Of a DNA stretch of 64,000 bases, positions 45,801 through 54,700 are shown piece after piece; position 1 is the stretch's first letter, and each line of letters starts with the position of its first letter. The stretch covers positions 1 to 64,000 of the forward strand of contig NZ_JAVFVT010000032.1 of NCBI RefSeq assembly GCF_030929555.1, written 5' to 3'. Below the pieces are notes generated by a model. That model saw nothing but the letters and a program-made list of their open reading frames with translations. It ran no database searches and had not been told where the DNA came from. The DNA is from Paenibacillus sp. LHD-117. Lineage in GTDB: Bacteria > Bacillota > Bacilli > Paenibacillales > Paenibacillaceae. A program made the position numbers and the translations under genes.

Positions 45801-47672
45801 CTGTTCACATTAAAGGCAGCCGAAGGCAATGCAACCGTCTTGTTCGACGATGTGAGAGTTTGGGAAAACCCGACGAAGACTGATGCGGGAGAATCGGTAT
45901 TGTTCGAAGACTTCGAGAATGTGGATGAGGGCTGGGGCCCATTCGTTTACTCGAAATCCGGACCTGTACGCACTCATTTGGTAGAAAAAGCGGAGGATCC
46001 GTCCACGCAATATTTCTCCTATGTGCTCGACGGCAAATGGTCGTTGAAAACGAATGAGGAAAATACGGGCAGCTGGCTGCGCACGCTGCCGCACACGCTT
46101 CGTTTGGAAGAGGATCGTCTATACAATCTGACGATGGATTACAATTCGGACCAAGCAGGGATGTACAGTGTTGCGATCCGAGTCAAGGAGAACGGCGTTG
46201 TACGCGAGCTGGCAATTAAGGAACTGGCCGAAGGGGAAAACAAGCTGGACATGAGCTTCTCCACCGATGGAGCGAAAGACGCTTATCTGGAGATTGTGAA
46301 AAACTTCAATAATAATCAGAAGGAACTGACAGGCACGCTTGTTCTGGACAATATTCGTGTAAACGATGAAGGCCAGATCGAGCCTGAAGAAGGCGTTCTA
46401 GTTGAGCAAGTGATTTTGTCGCCGCAATCCATGGAGCTGAACAAAGGCCAATCGACCGTCATCGGCGCGCGCGTTGAACCTGCGAATGCTTTTGACCGTT
46501 CCTTGACATGGACGTCCAGCCGTCCAAAAGTTGCAAGCGTGGACGCAACGGGCAAAGTTACGGCTCTTGCAACGGGCACTGCCGTCATTACAGCAACCGC
46601 TAAGGATGCAAGCGGCAAAACAGCAGCCGTAACCGTCAATGTGTATAAGCCGAACGTTAAAATTCCGCAAGCGCAAATGACGGCAACCGCCTCGGGCTTC
46701 CAACCGGGCGACGAGCCATCCAATGCGCTGGACGGCGATGCGTCCACGATGTGGCACACGCCATGGTACTCGACTCAATTGCCGGCCAGCATCACACTCG
46801 ATCTGGGCGGATCGTATGTCGTGAACCAATTGAACTACACGCCAAGAACAAGCGGCCAGAATGGCAATATTACGAGCTATAACCTGTACGCAAGTACAAA
46901 CGGCACGGACTTCACGCTTGTGACCAGCGGTACTTGGGAAGGCGCTGCAGGGGTCAAAGCTCTTCGTTTCGCAGGCGTAGAGGCAACGCATCTGAAGCTG
47001 GAAGCAACAGCGGGCATGGGCAACTTCGCATCGGCGGCGGAGCTGAATGTATTCCGAGTCGAAAGCGAAGTTGTTGATCCTAGCGAGGCCACTCATCTCG
47101 CGGCGCCGGCTACAGTCGTTTCCGGTCAAGAGTTCGCCGTAACGCTCGGTCTGCGCGATATCGAACAGGATATTTACGCGCAGAGGTACGTGGTCGACTA
47201 TGACGAAAGCGTCATGGAATTCATCGGGATGGAATCGTTGATTCCAGGGGTAGCGATTCTTGAACCGTCCGCCGAAACAGCGGGTAAAGTTCAAATCGTT
47301 GCAGCAAGCCAAGGCCAAGGCAACTCGGTAACAGGAAACCCGGATGTGATGAAGCTGACGTTCAAGGCGAAGAACGTTGAAGACAAAGTGAGCGGTTCAA
47401 TCGCTATTGCCTTGGCCGAAATCTCCACCGGTCTAGGCGAAGAATCGACGCCTGCGCTTGTCAGCAGCCTCGTGGAGATTACGCCGGCAGAAAGCTCCGG
47501 CGACCTGAACGGGGATGACAAAGTGAGCATCGGCGACCTTGCGATGATCGCTGCCCATTATGGCAAGACGGATCAAAGCCCGGATTGGAACGAAGCTAAA
47601 CAAGCGGATGTTAACAGGGATGGCAAGATTGACCTCGCCGACCTTGTGTTCGTAGCCAGCAAAATGATATAG
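42801..47672 (+). CDS. Secreted GH101 endo-alpha-N-acetylgalactosaminidase with cohesin-dockerin
   Basis: This 1623-residue enzyme would release the core 1 disaccharide Gal-GalNAc from Ser/Thr of mucin-type glycoproteins. Order: signal peptide, laminin-G-like module (about 30-200), GH101 core (about 215-870), two galactose-binding-like modules (about 880-1185), Big_2 (about 1195-1275), CBM32 (about 1280-1410), cohesin (about 1415-1545) and dockerin. The nucleophile is Asp628 in FVYVDVYSG and the acid/base is Glu654 in LGTEYAGP. The surrounding KLAEYINERGW and QADGFLATPLLKG match the streptococcal and bifidobacterial family. GTG follows GAGAGGGAGA. Dockerin loops are DLNGDDKVSIGDL and DVNRDGKIDLADL. 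Confidence 0.92.
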   Translation: MKKRVKPLSILVTMALGAQLLLPSAGVFAAEGDVYFKDYNDNVITGWSTGKGTATFAPDNGTVKAVTTGAVILADTASPSLANGEYEVKLKFAAVPSRFGLVYRYADSNNYNVIQYDVSSWGWDSVQNGSETYGNLTSTNSPTFEANKTYTFKLRYVDDSVQLWIDGVSVLNTSLPTVRTGEGKIGLRSWFNNKTITIDDVKVSEAQAEEPVAKPITVTDTIGSEEMSVVIDQEFPRVQKYKWKANNAEMHGQINGLNEVKINQVSYFPTAKSYNKSADGSSAAYMLEIPEISVKFDAKLSVQDNELKFEVLNLREEGAEKVKTIEFPNHDLISVNASEPKAQETAAWITGDWVPVQEEYKDLVLGATDVNAGRTYAFLNNDKLAASVITNVVNGFDKVRVKVANDTKLNQKKAAVSGGSWIYRNNSVLEPEALPTAKVVLTPDANDDGIVDWQDGAIAYREAAPTPQGSDMISDTFSYISMNIGSTNTSPFLRAFDNAKKISNLTDGFGQIVLYKGYQAEGHDDSHPDYGGHIGIRQGGKEDFNFVLEEGKKYNIYGGVHINATEYMTDAFEFEHDNMALPLSKGWGWLDQAYYVNKTKDVESGELERRLQMLKDDTGDNLSFVYVDVYSGADYNAKKLAEYINERGWMLGTEYAGPLFEQAAWVHWGTDPAYPNKGNDSKIVRFLRNTQADGFLATPLLKGMQQAGVGYWQGNPESNSYKSTTSAFFNHNLPTKYMQNFGIMKLETNRILFEDNVKVERLSDGKIHLSKDGHDVAIMTDSDKITNSTVFIPWDPQTEDKIYHWNPAGGATTWTVPASWNAVETAKLYKLTDLGREFVADVQVTNDQVTLNAEAGTGYVLYPDTAPVQPAMVWGEGSPVKDIGFDSQGFDYWSKSAATTDHIKFVKNNNADDQLQVAGPADATIQQEITGLEAGKSYSASVWVSIDGKRKVEIGVQQGDDKVVNDLDNTEHGYLGQQHKYYGKNFQRIKVSFDAKSDKALFTLKAAEGNATVLFDDVRVWENPTKTDAGESVLFEDFENVDEGWGPFVYSKSGPVRTHLVEKAEDPSTQYFSYVLDGKWSLKTNEENTGSWLRTLPHTLRLEEDRLYNLTMDYNSDQAGMYSVAIRVKENGVVRELAIKELAEGENKLDMSFSTDGAKDAYLEIVKNFNNNQKELTGTLVLDNIRVNDEGQIEPEEGVLVEQVILSPQSMELNKGQSTVIGARVEPANAFDRSLTWTSSRPKVASVDATGKVTALATGTAVITATAKDASGKTAAVTVNVYKPNVKIPQAQMTATASGFQPGDEPSNALDGDASTMWHTPWYSTQLPASITLDLGGSYVVNQLNYTPRTSGQNGNITSYNLYASTNGTDFTLVTSGTWEGAAGVKALRFAGVEATHLKLEATAGMGNFASAAELNVFRVESEVVDPSEATHLAAPATVVSGQEFAVTLGLRDIEQDIYAQRYVVDYDESVMEFIGMESLIPGVAILEPSAETAGKVQIVAASQGQGNSVTGNPDVMKLTFKAKNVEDKVSGSIAIALAEISTGLGEESTPALVSSLVEITPAESSGDLNGDDKVSIGDLAMIAAHYGKTDQSPDWNEAKQADVNRDGKIDLADLVFVASKMI

Positions 47673-47709
47673 AGGCTTGAACTTGCACTTATAGAATGAT
47701 CTCAACATG

Positions 47710-47765
47710 AGACTAGGCACACGATGTGATGAACATTGCATAATGCGCCTAGTCTTTCTTTTTGC
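47710..47765 (+). terminator. Terminator-like hairpin between GH101 and GH20 genes
   Basis: AGACTAGGC (47710-47718) pairs with GCCTAGTCT (47747-47755), followed by TTCTTTTT. Only about 30 bases separate it from the next start codon, which leaves no promoter space. It is probably a leaky terminator or an RNA-stabilising hairpin within an operon. Confidence 0.7.
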
Positions 47766-47794
47766 CAAATTCGAATGAGAGAAGGCGTTTAAGG

Positions 47795-50700
47795 TTGAAA
47801 AAGACACTTAGCCTGTTATGCGTAGTTGCGCTGTTGTGCAGCGTCATTCCCTTGCAAGCTGCCGCTGCGGATGGAGCCGTCAACGCGAAGCCGAAGGTCA
47901 TTCCGAGTCTGCAGCAATGGACGGGGGGAACGGGCGCCTACACGATCGACGATACATCCCGTATCGTATATGACGGCGGCACAGAGCTGAAGGCGACAGC
48001 GGAGCTGTTCCAAGAGGATTTGATCGAGATAACGGGTCATGATCTCGCGGTTGTGAACGGCGAAGCGCCGAAGAACGGCGATTTCTATCTGACATTCACC
48101 GATGCAGAAGATCCTTCGATAGGAGATGAAGGCTACCTCTTCGAGGTCGGGGATTATGCAGCGATTCGCGCGAACACCCAGACCGGCGTGTTCTACGGAA
48201 CGCGGACGGCGCTGCAAATTCTCGAGCAGGATGCGGAGAAGGACAGTATCGCCAAGGGAACGGCGAAGGACTTTCCCAAGTACGAGGAACGCGGATTCAT
48301 GTTGGATGTGGGCCGCAAGTTCATCCCGATGAGCGACCTCAAGGAATATGTCAAGATCATGTCCTACTACAAACTAAACGATTTCCAGATTCATTTGAAC
48401 GACAACGAAATATTTAAGGATAACAGCAGAGAGCATTGGAACAAATATGAGGCCTTCCGCCTGGAAAGCACCAAATATCCGGAAATGACGGCGAAGGACG
48501 GCCATTATACGAAGCAGGATTTCCGCGAGCTTCAAGACTTGGCCAATGTTCGCGGCTTAACGATTACGCCGGAAATCGATACGCCAAGCCATGCTCTTTC
48601 TTTAACCAAAATCAAACCCGAGCTGGTCAAGGATAATATGCCGGTTGACCATTTGGATATTACGAGACCGGAGACAATCGCCTTTATCAAAGATGTGTGG
48701 GATGAGTACTTGGACGGCGACTGGTTCGATTCGGACACGGTGCATTTCGGGGCCGACGAATTTGCGCCGAATGATCCTACGACCTTTGAAGCCTACCGCG
48801 AGTTCCTGAACATCATGAACGATCATTTCAAATCCAAAGGGAAAAAAGCAAGAATGTGGGGCAGCCTGAAAGTGTTTCCCGGCACGACGGAAGTGGATAA
48901 GGACATCATTGTACACGCCTGGTCGAGAGGTTGGCAGGATCCCGTCACTTCAGTGGCCGAAGGGTTTAAGGTTATTAATACGCTGGATGCCTACCTGTAC
49001 ATGGTGCCTAAGGCAGGTTATTACCGCGATTACCTGGATAAGCAATGGCTCTTCAACAATTGGACGCCTGCCTTTGTCGGGGGGAATCCTCAATTAAATG
49101 AAGGAGAGCCTAATCTGCTGGGTGGTATGTTTGCGATATGGAATGACATGATGGGCCGGAAAGTAAGCTCCTCTGACGTACATGACCGCTTCTTCAAAGC
49201 AGTGCCGGTGATGGCGGAGAAAATGTGGAGAGGCAAATCCACGGATTCGACCTTCGCTGAGTTTGACCGTCTTAGCGACCTGCTTGGAACGGGCCCCGGC
49301 TCCAATCTGTTTCATGAGGTAGATACAGCCTCGGACCTCGTCGTTCATTATCCGCTCGAAGAAGGCAGTGCCGGGACAACCGCGGATTTATCCGGCAACT
49401 CCTATGACGGCAGCGTGAACGGGGCGGCTTGGACGAATGAAGGGAAAGCCGGCGGAGCGCTCTTATTCGACGACTTGAGTGACCATATCGCAACAGATTT
49501 AACGACCAAAGGCTTCCCGTGGACGGCCAGCGCTTGGGTGAAGCTGGACGCGGATTCGCAGTCCGACGAGGTCGTATTCATGGAATCCGGGTTTGGCGCC
49601 TTGAAGCTGAAGCAGAAGGGCAGCCCGTTCGCCGGCTTCACGCGAGAAGGGTTCGATTACACGTTCAATACATCCATTCCAACAGACCGCTGGGTTCACA
49701 TTGCGTTCCAAGGCGATTTGAGCGGCACGACCTTATTCATGGATGGAGAGTTCAAAAGTAAAGTGGCGGATAATACGCTGCTTCCAGCATCAAGGATCGG
49801 CAGTAAGACGAATGCGCTGCAAGGTACAGTGGACGAAATCAAACTGTATGACCGGCTGCTGACAAGCAATGAAATTGCGGCGGAAGCGGGTTCGCCGCCT
49901 TGGACCGTGAACATCGCAATGAATAAGCCTGCGACGGCTTCCTCTGTGGAAGTCAGCGCATTCCCGGCTAATCTGGCCTTTGACGGATCGGTTTCAAGCA
50001 GCTCGCGTTGGTCGTCCGCACATACGGACAATGAATGGATATCCGTTGACCTTGGCGAAAGACAGGACATCAGCAAGGTCGTTCTCAAATGGGAAGGGGC
50101 TTACGCGAAAGGCTACAAGCTTCAAGTTTCCGACGACGCGCAGAGCTGGACGGACGTCTATGCGACAAGCGCGGGCGTCGGCGGCGTCGAGACAATCAAA
50201 TTCCCGACCGAACGGGCGAAGTATGTTCGGATGCTGGGCACCAAGCGCGCCGGCACATACGGATTCTCCTTATATGAGTTCGAGGTTTATCCGCCGAATC
50301 CAAATGATCCCGTGCCGGTTCCCGTGCCGGTAAGATACGGGGAAAGCTTCGAAGATCAGAATCTGGACAACTGGATTCATCCCATTGGCGCGGCCGGGAC
50401 GAAATCGCTGAGAACATCGCCCTCGAACGCGAACGAGCATGCGGTCCTCCTAACCGCGAATAACACCAGCAACGTATTTGTGGATCAGAGCTCGCCTGCT
50501 GTGAAGGACGGCGAGATCGAATTTAAGATTACGCCGCAAACCGACGGTATTCGCGCCGGATTGATTTTCCGCTATGTGAATGAAGGGCAGTGGGCATCCG
50601 TCGGATTCGACAACGGCTCCTGGTATTGGGTGAATGCCCAGGACAGCTACGGACGAATGACGAACAGCGCGGGCGCTCAATTAAAGAAAGGCGTAACCTC

Positions 50701-51739
50701 AACCGTTAAGGTGAAATTCGAGGGAACGCATATCACGCTGATTGTGAATGGAACCGCTTATTTCGAGGGCGCCATTACGGCGCTGCCGAATGAAGCCGGC
50801 CGGATGGGCGCCAGGGTGTTCGGGGGGACGGCTGCGATATTTGACGACTTCCTGCTTGCAAATAATGTTGCGGAAGTGCCTGTAACCGGCATTGAGCTGA
50901 ACAAACCGGCAATCGTTCTGCAAGAGGGAGAAACGACGGAAATAAGCGCACTCATTAAGCCGGGAAGCGCAACGAATAAAACCGTCGACTGGGCGAGCAG
51001 CAACGAAGAAATCGCGAGGGTGGAGCTGGTCGACGGCAAAGCGATCATAACGGCTATCAGCGCGGGCACCGCGGAGATTAGCGCCACAACCCAGTCGGGC
51101 GGCTTCACGGCGGTCAGTCAAGTCACCGTACTTGCCTCTAACTCTGACCAGCCAGCGACAACAATCACAGCGCCGGATCGCGTAACGGCGGGAGAGTCGT
51201 TCAAGGTTCGAATTGGACTTCAGAATCTCGAGAAGGCGGTATATGCGCAGGATCTGCTGCTCACATACGATGCGGACCTGATGGAATTTGTCTCCGCTGG
51301 GTCGCTGATGGACGGCGTTTCTCTCGTGGAGGCGAAACCGTCAACAGGAGCGGTTCGACTCGTCCTGGCAAGCCAAGGTGAAGCGAACGGCGTCAGCGGC
51401 GACCAAGAAGTCGTCGAGCTCACCTTCGCAGCGAAGCAGCTGCAGCAATCCGGATCGGGCACCATTACCGCAGCGGATGCGAATCTTGGTTATAGCGACG
51501 GTACGGAAGAGAATGCGGCTTCTTCGACTGCTTCCATTACATTCGTGATGTCCGAGCCGAATCCGGATGTGAATGGGGATGACCGCGTCAGCATTGGCGA
51601 CTTGGCGATCGTCGCAGCGAACTACGGCAAGACGGATCAAGATCCGGATTGGAATGCCGTGAAGCGTGCCGATGTGAACATGGACGGCAAGATTGATCTA
51701 GGCGATCTTGCGGCAGTAGCTCAAGCGATTATCCGCTAG
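47795..51739 (+). CDS. Secreted GH20 beta-N-acetylhexosaminidase with cohesin-dockerin
   Basis: This enzyme of about 1314 residues would remove beta-linked GlcNAc or GalNAc; a lacto-N-biosidase activity is also possible in this family. Order: signal peptide, GH20b domain (about 25-140), GH20 barrel (about 145-490), laminin-G (about 495-680), F5/8 type C (about 685-825), another laminin-G-like module (about 830-1010), Big_2 (about 1015-1095), cohesin and dockerin. Catalytic Asp321-Glu322 lie in VHFGADEFAPND. Other family strands are DFQIHLNDNEIF and TITPEIDTPSHALSL. TTG 47795 is preferred since it gives MKKTLSLLCVV with AGAAGG upstream. Dockerin loops are DVNGDDRVSIGDL and DVNMDGKIDLGDL. The next gene follows after 59 bases without a terminator. 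Confidence 0.9.
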   Translation: MKKTLSLLCVVALLCSVIPLQAAAADGAVNAKPKVIPSLQQWTGGTGAYTIDDTSRIVYDGGTELKATAELFQEDLIEITGHDLAVVNGEAPKNGDFYLTFTDAEDPSIGDEGYLFEVGDYAAIRANTQTGVFYGTRTALQILEQDAEKDSIAKGTAKDFPKYEERGFMLDVGRKFIPMSDLKEYVKIMSYYKLNDFQIHLNDNEIFKDNSREHWNKYEAFRLESTKYPEMTAKDGHYTKQDFRELQDLANVRGLTITPEIDTPSHALSLTKIKPELVKDNMPVDHLDITRPETIAFIKDVWDEYLDGDWFDSDTVHFGADEFAPNDPTTFEAYREFLNIMNDHFKSKGKKARMWGSLKVFPGTTEVDKDIIVHAWSRGWQDPVTSVAEGFKVINTLDAYLYMVPKAGYYRDYLDKQWLFNNWTPAFVGGNPQLNEGEPNLLGGMFAIWNDMMGRKVSSSDVHDRFFKAVPVMAEKMWRGKSTDSTFAEFDRLSDLLGTGPGSNLFHEVDTASDLVVHYPLEEGSAGTTADLSGNSYDGSVNGAAWTNEGKAGGALLFDDLSDHIATDLTTKGFPWTASAWVKLDADSQSDEVVFMESGFGALKLKQKGSPFAGFTREGFDYTFNTSIPTDRWVHIAFQGDLSGTTLFMDGEFKSKVADNTLLPASRIGSKTNALQGTVDEIKLYDRLLTSNEIAAEAGSPPWTVNIAMNKPATASSVEVSAFPANLAFDGSVSSSSRWSSAHTDNEWISVDLGERQDISKVVLKWEGAYAKGYKLQVSDDAQSWTDVYATSAGVGGVETIKFPTERAKYVRMLGTKRAGTYGFSLYEFEVYPPNPNDPVPVPVPVRYGESFEDQNLDNWIHPIGAAGTKSLRTSPSNANEHAVLLTANNTSNVFVDQSSPAVKDGEIEFKITPQTDGIRAGLIFRYVNEGQWASVGFDNGSWYWVNAQDSYGRMTNSAGAQLKKGVTSTVKVKFEGTHITLIVNGTAYFEGAITALPNEAGRMGARVFGGTAAIFDDFLLANNVAEVPVTGIELNKPAIVLQEGETTEISALIKPGSATNKTVDWASSNEEIARVELVDGKAIITAISAGTAEISATTQSGGFTAVSQVTVLASNSDQPATTITAPDRVTAGESFKVRIGLQNLEKAVYAQDLLLTYDADLMEFVSAGSLMDGVSLVEAKPSTGAVRLVLASQGEANGVSGDQEVVELTFAAKQLQQSGSGTITAADANLGYSDGTEENAASSTASITFVMSEPNPDVNGDDRVSIGDLAIVAANYGKTDQDPDWNAVKRADVNMDGKIDLGDLAAVAQAIIR

Positions 51740-51798
51740 GGCGGCGATCATGCCGAAGGATTGTCGGCGGAATGAGTGTGAATATGGGGGGATTATAC

Positions 51799-54700
51799 TT
51801 GAGGACATTCAAGCTTGCGACGGTCGTCGCTGCAGCTTCGTTAGCTATCGTTTTGACGCTCTTCTCCTTCTACCTGCTGCAAGCAGATCGAGCGGAAGCG
51901 GCTTCATTGGGGGCCATTACCAAATTTGAAGAAACCGACGAGAAGACCTTCACGATTACGGCCGGCAGCGATAAAGTGCGGGTCATCTTCAACCGGGAGG
52001 ACATGGTTCGGATCTGGCTCGGCGTTGGCGGCAGCTTCACGACCTTAAGCGGGAAGTTCGGGCCGGAACCGGCCGAACCGATTGTGGTGAGCGATGATTT
52101 CGGCCAGGTAGCCGTAGACTGGTCGGATGAGGGCGACTATTACAAGATGGAAACTAGCGAATTTGTATTGCGGGCTTACAAGAGCCCGCTCAAATTCGCC
52201 ATGTACCAGAAGGATAATGAATCGGTTGTATGGGAAGAAGCGGCCAGCCTGACGCATAACGGCACATCGGCAACTCAGCAGCTTGTCCGCGGCGAAGACG
52301 AATATTTCTACGGCGGCGGCATGCAGAACGGTTTCTTCAACCACCGCGACCGCAAAATCGCGATTGCCGCGAATTATGGAGATTGGGGCAGCGGCACCGT
52401 TTCCAATCCTTCGCCCTTCTACTTAAGCACGGCTGGTTACGGGGTGCTGCGCAATACGTTCCAGAACGGATCTTACGATTTCGACAGCACAATGAATTTG
52501 ACCCATCAAGAAAATCGGTTTGACGCCTATTATTTCTACGGGGGCAGCATGAAGGACATCTTGGACGGCTATACCGACCTGACAGGCAAGCCGACGCTTA
52601 TTCCTCGGTGGGGAATGGGGCTTGGCGACGCGGATTGCTATAACAAGCCGCCGGACACTACGACGGACGTTATCGACCGAATTGCCAAAACATATCGCGA
52701 CTATGATATGCCTGGCGGATGGATTCTGCCGAATGACGGGTATGGCTGCGGCTATACCCAGCTGAAGGAGACCGTCGATGAGCTGGATAAACTAGGCTTC
52801 CATACGGGCCTGTGGACGCAGAACGGCGTGGATAAAATCGCGGAAGAGGTCGGCGTGGCGGGAACCCGACTGGCTAAGCTTGATGTCGCTTGGGTTGGTC
52901 CCGGCTATGACTTCGCCTTGGATGCAAGCAAGCAAGCGCATGATGGCATCGAGAATAACTCGGATTCGCGCGGCTATGTCTGGTCGGTCGGCGGTTGGGC
53001 GGGCACGCAGCGTTATTCCACCGTCTGGTCGGGCGATCAAGCCGGCAACTGGGAATATATCCGCTTCCACATACCGACGTATATCGGCGCCGGCCTCTCC
53101 GGCATTCCTTACGCGTCGAGCGACGTAGACGGCATTTTCGGCGGGAGCGCGAAGACTCAGGTCCGCGACCTGCAATGGAAATCTTTTACGCCAACGATGA
53201 TCAACATGTCCGGTTGGGCGGCGAGAGATAAGCAGCCATGGGTATGGGGCGAACCGTACACCAGCTACAACCGCGATATTTTGAAATTGCGAGAGAGATT
53301 GACGCCATATTTCTACACCTATCTGAACGAGGCGTATGAATCCGGGGCGCCGATGGTGCGCGGGATGATCTATGAGTACCCGAATGATCCGAACGCCAAG
53401 GGCACGATGACGCAATATCAGTTCATGTCCGGCGAATCGTTCCTGGTCGCGCCTGTCTATTCGGACACAACCGTAAGGAACGGCATCTACTTGCCGAAGG
53501 GCAAGTGGATCGACTACTGGACGGGCGAGGAGCATTACGGCTCCAAAATGCTGGATGAATACGATGCGCCGCTTGAGCGTCTGCCGCTCCTCGTCAAAGG
53601 CGGAGCCATCATTCCGATGTATCCGGAAGCTCTATACGACGGTCAAGTGCCGCCAAATCCGATTACGTACGATATTTATCCGTACAAGACGTCCAGCTTC
53701 ACGATGTATGAGGATGACGGGAATACGAAGGAGCATCGCGAGGGTAAATTCGCGACAACGACCATTACCTCGATCGCGCCGACGTCGGGAACCGGCAATC
53801 TTGTAATACAAGTTGGAGCAAGTGCAGGGGACTACACTGGCAAGCTTGCCGAGCGTACGAACCAATTCATGATTCATATGCCGAACGTACCAACGGCGGT
53901 TACGGTTGGCGGCGCCGCATACGCGAAGGCCGCTTCGATGGCCGCTTGGGAAACGGCGGGCAGCGGCTGGTACTACGACGCGTCGGATAAAGGCGGCATT
54001 CTCTATGTGAAGACGCCGGATCTTCCTACCGACCAAGGCTTTGAGCTGAAAGTGTCCGGGTTCACAGCGGATACAACACCGCTGCTCGATGCGGAGAAGA
54101 TCGAGCTGCCTCAAGTGGACAGCGACCCAAGCCGCATTCCGCAGCAGGATATCGTTGCTGCAGCGACAAGCGCGGATGCCGCAGCGCCGGCCGCGAATGT
54201 GCTGGACGGCAGCTTTGAAACGATCTGGAGCACGCCGCTCTCGGGAACGGCAGCATTGCCGCAGTCGATTACGCTGAACCTCGGTTTCAAGCAGCCGGTA
54301 AACAAGCTGAAATATATGCCGAGGCAATATGGCGGAACAGACGGAACGATTACCCAATATAACGTCTATACAAGCTTGGACGGCGTTGCTTACACGCTCG
54401 TAAGCAGCGGCGAATGGGCAGCGAATAAGCTGGAGAAGTCCGTTGCCTTCGATACGGTAGAAGCGCAGTACGTGAAGCTTGAGGCGATTAAAGGGTCAGG
54501 CGGGTTTGCTTCCGCATCAGAGGTCAATGTATACCGGGATCTCACGAAGCCGGCTCCAACCGCCATTGCCAAAAGCTTGATGAAGGCTTCGGCGTTCAGC
54601 TTCCAGCCGGGTGCCGAGGCGTCCAAGGCGATTGACGGCGATTCGAATTCGGTATGGCACACGAAATGGGACGGATCGGATAAATTGCCGCAATCGATCA

